DNA of 64,000 nucleotides, from the NCBI RefSeq assembly GCF_001949145.1, contig NW_019091427.1:427729-491728 (forward strand). Direction: 5' to 3'. The translations under genes and the position numbers were made by a program. Position 1 is the first letter of the stretch. Each line of letters starts with the position of its first letter. This document shows, piece after piece, positions 23,712-38,000 of the stretch. The notes beneath the pieces were generated by a model. It ran no database searches. It saw nothing but the letters and a program-made list of their open reading frames with translations, and was not told the origin of the DNA. This DNA comes from Acanthaster planci (Eukaryota > Echinodermata > Asteroidea > Valvatida > Acanthasteridae).

Positions 23712-26700
23712 CTAGGATACTTTAGGCGCCACTTCAATGCTGTTGATCCTCAGCACAGACAGACTGGCGTATTTCTCTGCGAAAAGGAGCGGGAAGAAAG
23801 TGCTTGCCGTGACAACGGCCTGACTACTTTCTGTCAGATTTTTAAACATGATTAGTGGGAATGCGAGAATTTTCAAAATCATCCGTCACTAAAACCGTTC
23901 AGAACATAACTTGACGGAACATGTGAAACTTCATCAAATTTTTTATCCCAGAACCACGTATTTGGGTGCTGGCGAGGTTTTGCTGGTGGGGGTGTGCACC
24001 GAAGCCTTCATTATCTGCTGGTCTGACCCACATGAAATAAACCCTTCTAGACAAAACAAAATCATTTAATCAGCCTGGACTTCATACAATGTATAACGAT
24101 TGCATACACACCATAATATCTGCGGTACCGCGTTCTTCTTTTCATCTTGAAGACTACAATCTTCTGGCTCTTGGTTTTCTCGATGACTGTAGCTTCCACT
24201 CTCACCTTCTCTGGACTGGTGGAGGAAAAACAAGACCATTCAGTTGAATCAACTGTCAGTCTCCTGAGGCCGAGTCAATTCTACTACCTGAATATTTGAT
24301 CTTCCATTCAATCAAATATAAAGTTATGCTAGAATTTCCACAAAAATACAAAAAAAATATCTTTACGTTATGGTGTGCCTCTGAGTTTTAGGACAGGGGT
24401 CTGTCCCCTAGTTTTAGGAGGAGGTTGGGAGTCCAGCTGGTGTTCAGTCCCAACTGGGGATTTATGCCCCCAGTCCCAGCCAAAACTAAGAAAATAGGAA
24501 AACCAGAAGGTCGATTTCTTGGTCTTGTTGGGCAGTGCATCACTTGTAACCCTTAAGATATGCTCTTAGACTGTTATTTTGTGATAAAATAATTGAAATT
24601 TTTCCCTTTCATTATTTTCATTTCTGAATATTTGATTACAAAAATATGTAAATGAATGCGCAATAATTGAGTGAACATTTTATCTAAGACACATGTATAT
24701 TCAAAGTCAGATGCAAGCATATTTTTCTTCCACACTAACCAGATTAACAATTGAAATGTTGGAAGGTTTATACCTTAGGAGTGGTCTTCCTAAGAGAGTA
24801 AAGTTGTCCCCACCGACCAGCAACACCTGAGAAGAAATACGAAAATAATGAATTTTACAACAGAGCAAATGGCTTTATTGTTCGAGCTTATGCTCTAAGG
24901 ACCTCAGAGAAATAGACCGATCCAGTAAGCTGCGCCCTCTGCCAGACTTTTGTGCATGCATGTCAGGACATAAATCACAGCTGTGATTGGTCAGAAATGA
25001 GCCCCGCCCGATCACTGCTGTGAGTGGTCAGAAATAAGCCCCGCCCACTGAACGCTTTGTCTTCTGCTAATGCTGCACTACATCACTACACACATATGCG
25101 TTTGCTCGCATGTCGGACATAAATCACAGCTGTGATTGGTCAGAGCAGAATGGGGCGGGGCTTAATGGATCGGACTACTGCCTATTCAACCACAAACTGA
25201 AATTTCAAAAATGGAACTAAAGTGGTAGAGGGGATGTTCAGGACTTTGTTAAAAATTGGAATATCACCCAACCACAAATTGAGCAGTCCAAGTCCCACCT
25301 TTCTGAGGGTGATTCTCTCACCAACGTCAGCCACTATGTGCTGCTGGATCTGAATGAGGTCATGAGGGGTGACCTTGAACTGCTGGCCGGCGAGGTGTAC
25401 GATGGCAAAGAGTCGACTGGGGCAGGACTGGATCTCGGATTCAACCCTCTGGATGACATCTACGGGGTGGGGGGGATGGGTGGAGTGGAGGAAGTGGAGC
25501 AGGCGGTAGTCAGAAAAATCCACCTTGGGTTTTATTGCACTTTAAGAGAGCAAAGCTTAGCTTGCATATCATTGAAAGAGCAGTCAAGTGTTGATAAAAC
25601 GATATCACTTATGTACCTGTTGGCATTTCACGCTTAACCACGGATGAACTAGATGCTGAAGACGTACATCTAAGCAACCTAACAATTAGGGGGAAAAACA
25701 CACAGGTGTAGTAATTGGTGTTGACTTTGCTCTCTCTGCATGTTACACACTCTTTGACAGATTTCCCTGGTTCTATAATCCCTAATTTCCAGAAAACCAT
25801 TGACTAAGCACGAATTCAAGTTTAGAATTATTCCTCAGGCATGCATTGGACTCTGACAAAAAAATTAGGAAATTACAATCTTTGCAAGACTTTGTATAGA
25901 GTTTTTCAATTTTCAATGGCATGAGTGTAAATAAAAATGAGGAAATCAGCTGATCCGAGGAAGAGTTGCACGGCTGATTCCTAGAGAGCATTAACCCAAC
26001 ACTCCTCAGTCCTCCGACAGGTGAAGGATTGAGGAGTGTTAGGGTTAAGGACAGCACACGTACCTTAATGGAATTCCTGCACACTGGACACAGGGATGTT
26101 GCCTAGGTAGTAGATGAAGTGAACGACAGTTCCTCAACGTATCTGTGAAGTTTTGAGAGAAAAGCAGTTGCATGATCCTTACTCGTCATATCGTATTCAT
26201 CCCAAAGGCAAAATTCCATCCATACTTTAACATTTATTAACTGTTTAGTTAGTCCCTACAAAAGCTCACCATTTTGACTGTATCTTCAACAGCCATGACT
26301 GCCCCAAAATGGTCAGATTTCACATTTTCTTGAAACACCTTTCCCGAACGGACTCCTTTGTCAACCTGTTCAACATTTGCAATCCATCATGGGATTCGAG
26401 GGCCTACAAGAAATAGATTGTTATGCAAACCCTATCATGCCTATGGAAGAAACATACCTGCAAAACATTGTGTCCACTTCACCACTTACTCAAAATCAAG
26501 CTATCCTGTTTTCACAGCTTGTTGAATTGTACATGTAGGTTTTGGGATAGTTATTCATGAAAGTAAAACTTTACAACGAACTAGGAAAAAAAGAAAATTT
26601 GGGGAATGCCTGCCATGAACGCCAGTTTCTCTCCTGGACTAAGATCATGAATTCCAATGAGCTAGTACTAGCCAATCAGAATCATAACTTGAGGCTCATT

Positions 26701-27964
26701 CATCCCACATTGACCAATCACATTCATGATTCAGCCTATAGTAACAAAGGAGTGCTTCTTGTGAGTTTGTATCTAAACTTCGTTCAAGGGGCCTCATGAA
26801 GTCAACAGAAGTATCCCAGGCCATTGCAGACTTTTGAAAATTTGTTACTTTGAAAATGTTTCCTGTATGCATCTATCTCCGACTTGATAAGCTGGTTCTT
26901 CAAAAACATTCAGAAGAAACTTATAACTTGATTTTTGACTAGTTCACTTCCTCTGTTGTTGGTTCATGCATAAAAATTAAAATGCATGGCTTGTCATCCA
27001 ATCCAATGATGTAATTAGAATGCCGAAAAGGTTTATAGGCTCTATCCCTCGATCATTGCATTGAACTGTTTAACTGGGAACATTTCTCAACATGCTCAAA
27101 CCTGGCTAAAGCAAAGGTAATTTTGGACTGATTCACCTTGCAATTACTTAAATGATTGATAAATGCGCTATAGTCCTCAAGGTAGGTATTGGCTGTTCTG
27201 TATAGCCTGACCTGCCCCTGGGCCTACATGGTCTAGGCAAGATGTGTGAATTAAATGATGTCTAATTAAACAGGCATGACAGGTTACATATAATGTTCAC
27301 ATGGGCCCAGTTTTACAGCGCTGCTGAGTCATGTGATTTCACACTTACAAAGGCTCCGCACATTTTAATGGAGACCGTCAGCAGCAAGCACTGCCAATAC
27401 TCAGTCTAGGAAAGATTTGCCAACAGTTAGGCCTAATGTTACATAGTTGAGCATACCCCTAACCCCCTAGCCTAGGAACCACTGAAATCCTGCACAATGC
27501 TGATGGGTTCAGCATGGTTAGGGTTAATGTAAATTTTATGTCTTTATGTCTTACTGACGTAAAAATAGAAATCTCTATGCTATGCCCTCGCAAACTGTTT
27601 AACCAGGCCAAGCGTCGCCGGGAAATAGTGCTTAATTTTGGCAACTTTTCTGCTAAAGTTAGCATGATTTTTCTGCTAACTGTTCAGCTCCGTTCAGATT
27701 CAAGCATGTCGACGCGATGTTAGGCCTAGCCTAGTATAAGTTATACTAAGTTACGGCAATGACGAATGTCATGACTGATTCAGCAGTACTAACTTTCGTT
27801 AAAGGACTGCTGGAGGTCTTACAATCAAATTAAGAAACGGGTCAATAATACTCACGAAAAAGTTTCATGGATTGCATCCCCTTCTGATAGCTGTTCAGTG
27901 AAAAGCGAGCTAAGTTTAATGTCCTGCAGAATTTGCCCGTGAATCCCTCCATGACGGCTGCCAT
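23712..27964 (-). CDS. MRPL21: Mitochondrial large-subunit ribosomal protein bL21m
   Basis: Protein of the mitoribosome large subunit, nuclear-encoded and imported into mitochondria. Seven exons: 27964-27856, 26142-26064, 25678-25617, 25459-25299, 24826-24774, 24215-24112 and 23776-23712. All phases join and give 210 aa, close to vertebrate MRPL21. The Arg-rich, acid-poor N-terminus (from MAAVMEGFTGKF) fits a mitochondrial targeting peptide. Exon 4 carries the L21 start (RLFAIVHLAGQQFKVT), exon 5 the VLLVGGDNFTLLG loop, exon 6 VRVEATVIEK and a basic tail, and exon 7 the conserved ending VLRINSIEVAP. The ATG is the first in the exon and sits in a favourable context (ATATGGC). It is divergent to the SLC5 gene. 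The targeting peptide and the small exons 2-3 are the least conserved part, but phase closure supports them. Confidence 0.93.
24265..24320. repeat. Fragment of the AATATTCG inverted-repeat family
   Basis: About 55 bp (GGCCGAGTCAATTC...AATATTTGATCTTCCATTCAATCAAATAT) resembling the left end of the element at 49568-50050. It lies in an MRPL21 intron. Confidence 0.5.
24914..25175. mobile_element. TIR element with internal direct repeats in MRPL21 intron 4
   Basis: The ends GACCGATCCAGTAAGC (24915) and, inverted, GTCCGATCCATTAAGC (ending 25175) define about 260 bp. Inside, GGACATAAATCACAGCTGTG plus ATTGGTCAGA occurs twice (about 24965 and 25110), and GTCAGAAAT-AGCCCCGCCC also recurs. Non-coding. 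Confidence 0.7.
25991..26048. repeat. 58-bp hairpin bounded by TTAACCC/GGGTTAA
   Basis: A near-perfect palindrome: TTAACCCAACACTCCTCA pairs with TGAGGAGTGTTAGGGTTAA across a short loop. It lies in MRPL21 intron 2 and shares AGGATTGAGG words with the cluster at 22049-22380. Confidence 0.65.
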
Positions 27965-29057
27965 ATTGGCTCACTGAAAAGTGCGCCCTCAAATGGTGCT
28001 GCGGCACGCACTTTCCAAAAGCAGATTGTCGTCCAGCCAGCTATTTATTTGGCTGGCGAATCCTGAACCAAATTGGGGGGGGGGGGGGGTAGGGGATATC
28101 GTTAGTTTGTTTGCTTGCTTGCTTCCCTTTTTTGGACCGGGGAAGTAGTTGATTTTTATGAAAGCTTTTATGATCGCTTTTCTGAGCGTTTAGGGTACAT
28201 TGTGGTGCTTTTTACACGCTCTTGGGAGGAAACGAAGTGACATAGAGCCCCTCAAAAACATTCGCTTTTTCTCACTATTAGTGTCAGTACTGAGGATTCT
28301 TATTCCTCACAGTCCATGGTTTCAGTGTGCCAGTGTCTTAGAGATACAAAATATGATAGGCCCTCCAAGCCCTTGTCCCAGGCTTACAGCCCCTACCAGC
28401 CCCGCCCACGAGTGTGCATTAATGGAAATTAGTATTCCTTCAACAATCTAATTGCCTTCTGATTGAAATCCTCCTCGAATTCCTGGACCTCGTCATAATC
28501 CATATATTGGTTCCTACAGTGCTGCCATTAGTCACAAATCGTCTAAGCTGAAAATGTTGATCTGGGATACACCTGTCGACCCGTGCATAAGGCCCTTTGA
28601 ACGAGGTGCACAAACGAACGAGGTGCCCTTGTATTAGTGTGACAAGTTACATGTATGGTGAAATTGGGGGGGGGGGCGGAGTCTTTATGTGTATTAACGC
28701 ACGCTCCAAGAATATTAATGTTACCCATTGCAACTTCAACAGTCACCTCAAACAAGGTGAAAGGTTTTCGGGGCGTGTGTTAATAAATAATATGGACCCT
28801 TTACTTCACATTCATCATTTCAGCTTCGTTTGAACACATGCCCTTTTTTATCCACCTAAAACAAATAATCCGTAATACCGAGCAGAATCGCAAACAGTGT
28901 CAAGATAAGCCGTCTTCAGTAAGCAAAAGCGGCAAACAATAACGTGGATTTTTTTTCTGGAACTCTGGATGTTAACCCACAGGTCGAGGGTAGTAAACGC
29001 ACTGGTGATTTACAGAATACTCGAGCGGCACCTGAAGGGGGTTGCGTTTATACCACC
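27965..29057. other. Divergent promoter region, MRPL21 / SLC5 transporter
   Basis: About 1.1 kb separates the two start codons. It contains a run of about 14 G (near 28077-28091) and a shorter G run at 28669-28677. No TATA box or other core element can be assigned with confidence. An ORF-free leader precedes the transporter ATG, which has a consensus context (CACCATGG). Confidence 0.5.
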
Positions 29058-32000
29058 ATGGCAGCTCCCACGCTGCAGGAACTCCAGACATGGGACTTTG
29101 TTGTGATTGGGCTTTACTTTCTGTTCGTCTTGTTAGTTGGACTTGGGGTGAGTTTCTTTGTTAAATGAATATTGGCGCTGATTCTTAGCGTGTTGTGACG
29201 TCTCTCCCCCCACAGCAGCAGCTTATGGGTGGGGAGGACTTCACCCCTAAATGTACAACAGGCTCGGGCAGGTAAGCCAGCACTGTTGCGAGTACCAGCT
29301 CGGTATGGAAAGGACTCACAGCATGGGGGGGGGTCAAGCCAAAGTTCCTTTTTTTTTAATGTCTCTTTTTTTTCGAGCAAGCGGAAACGATGATGAAACG
29401 TTACACATGATATACATTGTTTACAATGGTATTGGTGTACTTACTTTAGTTATTTCCTATTATTTTCCCACTGTTTACCTTTTTTGTCCGAGAGCGGGGA
29501 GGGGTTCCACTCCCCGCCCCCAAATCTGCGCCTGGGGAGGCGGGTTAGGTTCAGGCTCCCTAAAAATCTGAAAAGTACAACCCCCTTTTTTCGGTCGCAA
29601 ATATTTCAAAAGATATCTTCTCTTTGACAGTCTCACATGTTTTTGTTTTGTTTTGTTTTGTATGTTCCGATCGATTTAATCAATTTCTACAGCTCGGGAA
29701 ATGTTCGTGCAGAGTTTCAAATCCTCAGACACACGAGAGTCCGGCAAATTTGGGGAGGGGGCATTAGGAATATTTTATGCAACCTTTAATGACTTTTCTG
29801 AGGGGTGAGGCTACATTGAGGAACTTTTTACACGTTTTTGGAAGGAGAAGAAACACAATCGCCTATTCCCCCTTTTTCAACGATAAAGACATAAGTATAC
29901 AAACAAGCAAACAAAAGCTCCTGGGGGGGGGCACAGAGCCCGTTTGCCCCAAGAGCTTCTCCAAAGTGAACAATCTTGCCTTAGGGTGGATGCGGTGAAA
30001 TTAAAATCAGGGTCCAAATACGATTAAAAATGATGTGTTTTTATACTCTAACAATTTAAAACTTCATGACTTGGAATATGGTAAAATATGTAGGAACTTG
30101 GCCGGCCCAACAATGCGTATGTGAATATTGAAGGTTCTGCCAACATAGGCCATGCAATACATGAGGTGCGTCTAACTCGGCGAAATGTTTGATTCAACAT
30201 CTAGTGTCCAACTTGAATTGTATTAATTTTGTTTGCGGTATAACTGTCAATGAATCAGCTATAAATCATGCCCCCGTTTTAATGTATATAACTGCCCCTC
30301 TTCCATTTCTTCGCGGAATTCGATTCACGCGGAAATGAGGGCCGTGCATGGCCAATCAATTCGCATGGCTTTTGATCAACCAAACCCAAAATTGTAGGTT
30401 TTGCAATGTTGTCGTAGCAAAGCGATTTCCCGATGTTTTCCACCTCTCAAAACGTTGCAGTTTCACTGCGATTGTCGTTTGGATCTCCAGCTGCAACAGG
30501 AAGCTGAACATTGGAAAACTGGAAGATGCAATCGTGGGTCACTTATCCATGACTCAAATGTTCTAGCGTTGCAAGGGCTACATGACAATCTTTGTACTCA
30601 ATCAGCCGTCGGATTATTTAGTGTACTCAGTTGTGAAACCAATTCACACATGAGAGAAACTGAATTGTGCACGTTTTCCCTTGTTATGCAAGCAGAAGAT
30701 GCTTGGCAACCTCTGTATGTTTGCAGAATTTATCAGCATAACTCCTACCTTATCTAGCCTTGAGGAAATTAATGCATGATGGAAAAATCACGCGTGAAGA
30801 CCACATAGCAAACTACCCAGCACGTCGCCAGGGTCACAATATCATGTCGAGTTCCCGGGGTAGATGTTTCAAGAACGTTTGCATGCATGATGGAGGCTAC
30901 GAAATGGAACTATGATTGGGAAAATTGGCGTACCGCAAAGTTGTTATAGTAGGACGGAAAGAGTGGCAGCACTTTGTTATTAAGTGGCCCGTGGTTTCAC
31001 CTCGTCCCGAAGTCATTTGCCATATTTTGGGGCGCAGTCTCGGTGCCTTCCAAAGTTTTCTCTTTTCACCTTCCATCGTCAAATCTTCAAACGTTTACCA
31101 GTTACTCTTTAGGAAACAAATGGAAATACTTCAGAGGTTTGTGCAGCATCTGACCAGTTGATGTTTCGTTTGAAACAATCGGAGTAACGTACAGCTTGGA
31201 GTTGTATGAGAGAATTAGATAAAACTTTAAGCCTGATGTAGCAGCTTCAACGAAGCCAAGAAAGTGGGGAAAATCCCGACATCCCTGTGCACGTCACATG
31301 TTCGTGCATCGTTCCGGCCATTCTGATTGGCTTAAAGTTTAAGTCGAGACACGCACAAGGTGTACAGTTGGCTAAATCTTTAAGTGCTTCTAAAACTGTT
31401 GCAAAATAGTACGAACTAGTAAGCTATAATAAATCAAAAACCCATTGGTCTATTGTCCTCTTCATGAGATAATTTTTCCCGCCAAAACTGACAACATTTT
31501 TCTGGCCTTGTCCTTCTGTTCAGTCTATGTTCCGGTCAAACCGCGGCAGCACCGAGGGATACTTCCTTGCTGGTGGCGCTATGTTATGGTTTCCTGTAAG
31601 TGTATAAAAACGAAGTACATGTAAATATTAACTTTTCAAATACTTTGTTCAGTACTTATCAGTTGTCTGACCATAGAGCTACGGTCTGACGAACATGATA
31701 CCTTTCCTTTGTATCAATTTTGGACGGGTTTATGCAAAGTCTCAGTGTAGGGTTGTTGGACTCCATAGAGGGCCCGATTTAAAAAAAAAATTAAAAAAAC
31801 GATTTGATGCTTTTGGGCGGAGAGGGGTAAAGTAATTGCTGTAATGGGGTTTATCAGAGGTACCATAGAATAATTTTTTTTTCATTGCTTGGCTTGGTAC
31901 AGATTAGTTTGATTTTTCTTCTTACATAATTATCAACTCTGTTGATTTTGATGAAGGTGGGAGCCTCCTTGTTTGCGAGCAACATCGGTAGTGAGCATTT

Positions 32001-35000
32001 CATTGGACTGGCTGGTTCAGGAGCAGCATCGGGCATAGCAGTTGCAGCGTTCGAACTCAATGTAAAAATAGCTGTGTATTTATCGAAAAGTTTAACTGAA
32101 AATCTGCATTGCGTAATTTTTTTCAATGGAAAACAGAGAGATGCTTTCGCCAATTTGCATTAATTCTTCTCTTGTATACTTGAATGATTTAAAGTTTAGA
32201 TGGGAATAGCAGTCAGAAATGTTAACCAGAAATAAACAGTTCATCTCAAGGAAAACAATCATGCGTACAAAATCTTTATGGTAGGTGAACCACATACCTA
32301 CCATGGATAACCGTATCATTCACGTGTATGAATATGCAAATTGTTCATTTAAATATGATGTGGTTCTTCTTCAGGCCCTAATAATTGTGCAGATACTAGG
32401 ATGGGTGTTTCTTCCCGTCTACTTGGCGGGCGGAGTGTTCACCATGCCTGACTACCTCCGCAAGCGGTTCGGCGGGAAACGCATCCAGATGTACACTGCC
32501 CTACTCTCGTTGACCCTGTACATTTTCACCAAAATATCGGTGAGCTGGGACTCCAACAAGAAACGTCCACTATCTGAGGGTTAAACAACACACTGAAAAA
32601 TTTGGGTACCCCCCCCGGTTGCTCCTTCTACCTACTCCGTGCTTTATCCCGAAAAGAGAAGGAAGATTAAGATGAAAAGAAATAAAAACGTCATTAATCC
32701 AACTAATCACACTTTTTTCACATCTCTTCACTGAACAACTGAAATGTGCAAAAGCAGTTGAACAAGGTAAAAACTTATTTACTTAAAGTGAAAAAAATTT
32801 TCTCATATTTTTTCTCTATAAGATGTATTTCTGTGATTTTATGAAATCAAACTTCGTTTTCACATTTTTGTCCAGGTTGATCTATACTCCGGAGCATTAT
32901 TTATTGAGCAGGCCCTGAAATGGAATCTCTATGTTGCTATTGTTTCTCTCTTGGCCATCACAGCGCTGTACACTGTAACAGGTTTGTTGATTTGATTAAT
33001 GTCCCATGTCCTAATTCCTGCTGCTGTTTGTCTGAAACTTAATTGTGGTGTAGTTGTAACACAGTTCAGATTGAGTTTCAATGTTAGCTATTCTTTTATT
33101 TCAATTCTTGTTGTATTCTGTTTCTTGAAACAAGGTGGCCTTGCGGCAGTTATTTTCACGGACACACTTCAGGCAATCATCATGATGGTTGGTGCTGGAA
33201 TACTCTGCGTGATGAGTAAGTTGGCGACATATTTTTTTTTGTTTAAAAAAGTGACATTTGAGAAAAAGAATCAAGGAATTGGCAGAGTGCGAGGGATTGG
33301 AACTATTTCTTTAACTTGCCAAGTGTGAAATTCAGCTTTCTTTGAAAACAAAATGAGGATTGGATCTAGGAGAATAAGTTACTTGTTGCCAAACTTTACG
33401 GTGGTCGTGTCACTGTTGAATTCCTGGCAATATGGGAGGAGTCTGCGATTTTTGTTTGGGGGGGGGGTAATCTTCGACTCATCCGTCACAACGACAAAGT
33501 ATTGCAGGGTGGTGTTGGGGTGTGATCTGTGAGCAAATGATATAGATCCCCATCGGTAGTTGACCCAGTGAGTTCCTAAAATGGCTCAACCGATATAACT
33601 TGTTTGTGTGCACTTTGGGCAAGAAAATGCGACCCGTATATGCAACTGCCCTGAGAGCCACTAGAGGCAGATGTACCCTCACCCGCGCGCCTTCACCATT
33701 CTTTTGGCAAAATTGGTAACATGGCCGATATAAAGAGGCCACCATGATCAGCACTACCATGTCCAGCAGTGTCGGGCCACGTCTCGCATCCCCCTTCAAA
33801 ATTGAAGGGGAAAATGACCAAAGGTCTGTCGGGTTATACAGACTGGTCAAGGGGACATCCTTGCTAGCAATTACAACTGGTAGTTCACCATCGCTGTTTT
33901 GAACACCTTTCCTGGACATGTGTATAATTTTGCTGAGCTTGGCTACAGCACTCTTGCTAGATCACCAAAATACCGATGGGCGGATTAATATCTGAATTTG
34001 TGTTAAATATTGACACACAACCACATTTTGTTTGAATGTTTATCTATTGAGAGCCAACACTGCACACCGACAGTGTTTGAACATAGCAGATACTGAAAGA
34101 TAGCAGGTGGACTTTGGGAAGCTCATGTCAAATGTGAGTTTAAGAGACGTCGGCTAAATATCCCCTGATCATAACCCAAGCTCACATATCATAAATTAAC
34201 AAAAGAAACACAAAACAAAAACCGACCCGCACAAAGAAACTGGTGAAAAACTCAGCAGGAGTCCCCATGGGAAAATAGAATGCATCGCAGGCAAAAACCA
34301 GGTGTAACATTCTCAAAAAAGCAGGAGGTAGTTGGCGACACTTGGAAAGCACAAAACTCACAGTTAGCCACAGTACTAATGGTTCAGCAACCAAGGGTCA
34401 TTTATTTTACCGCAACTGACCAAGTGTTTGGTGGACATTTATGGAAAGGATACACCTTAATTCGGGTATATAAATTGACTACTCTGAAGTTTCTTCGTTG
34501 GTGGACCTTGACACCAGGAGCAAATATGAAAACTTCACACAAGGTCAAAAATATGGCTGATACGCAGCACAGACGAGAGAGGCCATGTTATTTAAAGAAT
34601 ACCTTTCTTTCCAAATCAGGTTATATAAGTGGATATACATAAAAGATCTCTAAATAACGTTAATAGGATGCAACCCACTATTTCCCCTGACCGATTGACC
34701 ATCCCAATATGAGAATCATGGAACTAATGATGGGTGTCATGAGGAAAGAACAAATTGGAGCATGTCTAAACTTACCAGCTCCATTTCATCCGCAGGTTTT
34801 ATTAAAGTGGGTGGGTATGCGGGCCTGAAGGAGCAGTACCTGACGGCTTACGCCAACATCTCCATACTAGACCCCACTAACGAGTGTGGTAAACCTCCCA
34901 ACGATTCTTTCCACATGCTGAGGGAGCCCTCCGATGATGAGTTGCCTTGGCCCGGTTTTGTCTTTGGACAGTCTGTGGCATCCATATGGTACTGGGCCAC

Positions 35001-38000
35001 TGACCAGGTCAGTCTCGGAATCTCAGAAATAGGCCTACATGTATGTGGCTACAAAAACTGGCCCAATTACTCCGAGTTTCTAAGCAGAGAACTGGGCTTA
35101 TGAAAAATCTTTGCTAAGCAGATATCAACAGAGAACCAGTCTTTAACATTAAACAAGATATTGCATTTGGTGACCAGCTTTTGAAGGGATATCTTTTTTC
35201 ATGTGTGCTTAGCATCGAATCAGCTCTAGGCATGCAGTGTGAGGGGAAGGGTAGGTGCTTCCCCCCCCCCAGAAAAAAGGGAAAAAATGAAAATAGGAAT
35301 AAAAAAAGGAGGAAAGGGGGATCAAAAGCACCAACTACTTGAAATCAGCCCCCCCCTTCTACCAAAGTGCTGAATAAGTTTGCTGCCTTAAGAGTTCATT
35401 GTCTTGCTCCTCCCCCCCCCAAAAAAAGTCCTGGCCATACCCATGGCTCCAGATGACACCAGAACCATGTTTTTAATTGGTATTTGGCCCCCCCTCTTTA
35501 GGTCATTGTGCAACGAGCTCTGTCGGCCAAGAACCTCTCCCATGGCCAAGGCGGTACCCTGATGGCTGGTATCCTGAAGATTTCCCCCATGTTCTTCATT
35601 GTCATGCCCGGCATGATCAGTCGTGTGTTTTATCCAGGTAGGTACATGTACATCACAATAATACCTATCTAAACCTGTCAATTAGATGGGGGGGATATTT
35701 ATAAGCCAACAGAATAAATTAAACTAAGCAGATTGAGGATTTTAAAAACGGGACCTTTCCTGCTTAAATAAACCCAGATTTTATCAATACTTTTATGATA
35801 TGGAAATACCTTTTAAAACAAAATAGTAACAAATAGATTCAACCCCATTGGTTGGTGGAAGTTAAGATATGAGATTTTCCATTTTTCTCAACAAGGAGAC
35901 AAAATGTCCTCCATGGAATTTGTTTGGTGTCAGGGTGAAGTAAATTTCAGATCAACATCAACCACCCTGGTTTCAAAATAAGCCACAAAATGTCATTGAA
36001 TTGCAGTACCCAACAGCCCATTGGTCACATCAAGAGCCTGTGCTCGTAAGCGGGAGCTTGTGGGCTCAAGACCCAGTAACCGTGTGACTCTTTCTTTGCA
36101 CGCGCTCTCCAAACAGTGCCGGATGTGTATCAAGTTCATTTACATTTCATCAGTGCTGTGGCCCAACAAGCAGTGTTGCTCCCTTTTCCCTGTGAGCACG
36201 TTTCAATGCTCAAGTTGAACCGAGCGATGTCTGGTCAATTGTTTCAAGCCTCCAAAAAATAGGCCAACCAAGCACGGCGAGGAAAAAAAAACTTAAACCA
36301 GCTGAATGATGATTTTTTAGACATAGTTGGCTGTGCTGACCCTGCCACATGCATGGCTGTCTGCAACAGCGAAGCAGGCTGCTCTAACTTGGCCTACCCA
36401 CTCCTAGTCATGGATATCCTGCCAACAGGTAAGGTACAACCCTCCACACTTCGGGCTGTGCAACAGGTATGTATCGTCCAATCACAGTTCTAGATGCAAC
36501 ACAATATCAGAAAAATCGCAATAGTTTCAAAACATATAAGTTAGTTTTTTTTCACCACATTTACTCTTCACACCCATGCCAAACATTGCCAAACATTGTC
36601 ATTCTACTTATCTTTTTAACATGCATTTTCCAAAACAACTTGAAACATACAAACTTTTGGTTTGTAAACTGATCTAAAAATATGAAAAGAGCCTGGCATT
36701 CTTAGCCAAGAAGTTGACTCTTTCTAGTTTTCACAAAAACTAGGGATATTTGCCAGACAACTCTTAGAAATAATTTTGGTAAAATGCAGACAAAAAAAGG
36801 GTAACGTTTTGTTTGATTGCCACAAAATATCATTAAGCATCAATCATTTACAAAAAGGGCTTAATTTTTCGCTACACAAATTTCTCATTTGCACAAGCAC
36901 TTTCACAAATACTGTGACTACTAACCGTGGGCAAACACAATCAGTTCATATGATCTAGTGATTTGTGGCCTAATTCAAGATTTGGGCACTGCAGAAGTAC
37001 TTTTGATAGCGAATAACAACTTAAAGCAGTGGGAGACTTTTGAGGTGCTTATGCCAGTCCCACATCATCAGTCTGATATTGTTTGCACCATTTTGAGAAT
37101 GCGTACATTAGCTCAAGTGTGACACAACTTATAGTGGACTATTTGTGTGGTACTGTATGTTTGCTACCTTCACACGTCTTCATGTCGTCCATAGTATTAA
37201 CTTATAAAGTACCACATTAAAAGATGACTTAGAACACTTCTTCTTGTTTCCAAGGACTGAGGGGTTTGATGCTGGCCGTGATGCTCTCAGCTCTCATGAG
37301 CTCTCTGACCTCCATCTTCAACAGCGGTAGCACTATTTTCACCATGGACGTCTGGCGCAAACTCCGCAGCTTCCCCAGCGATGAGAAGATGCGCTCGCTG
37401 GACAAGAAGACCCGGCGCCGGTGGGAACTGGAACTCATGATTGTTGGACGGTAAGGGGGGGGGGAAGCTTTCCCCGTCAGGTGGTCTGGTGGCACCGAGC
37501 TGGGAGATACAAGCCAGTTTAGTATTTCAACAGCGCATGCCTTAACTGATGTGCATCAGAAGTCATTTGGGATCAGGAACACGCGTGGGCGACATTTTGT
37601 CGTATTAATGCAGCCATATGCCAAATGACCTTGAATGATCTTGCTTTTTTTGGAAAACTGAACTGGCTCATTCTGGTGGTGCTGAGGTGTTGCAGACAAA
37701 ATGGAGGTAAAAGAGTAAAAGAGTAGGCCAGGGAATACAATGTCATGATCCACGATGCCAGCTAAAAGTGATCACAAACTGACTCAACAATGACTCAGAG
37801 ATCATAAAAAGAGGTGGTGATGGCTTTGAAGAAAGTGTAATAAACTGGATTGTAAAGAAAGAGTTTGAACAGAAGGAAAGTCAACTGGTCATCTTGAAGA
37901 GTGCTTCAAAGCAGCAGGGTTTTTGGGGGGTGGGGATGTAGCAGTGATGTAGTCAAAATCTCTTGAGATCGTCAGAGGACCCCATCACAGGCATCACAAG

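Noticed and set aside
28077-28091. G14 run as a G-quadruplex promoter element
   Set aside because: A single homopolymer run in a region with many such runs; no evidence beyond composition.
33479-33919. 146-codon minus-strand ORF in SLC5 intron 6
   Set aside because: No motif, isolated in an intron, and the surroundings look like ordinary or repeat-derived intron. Not enough to call a gene.
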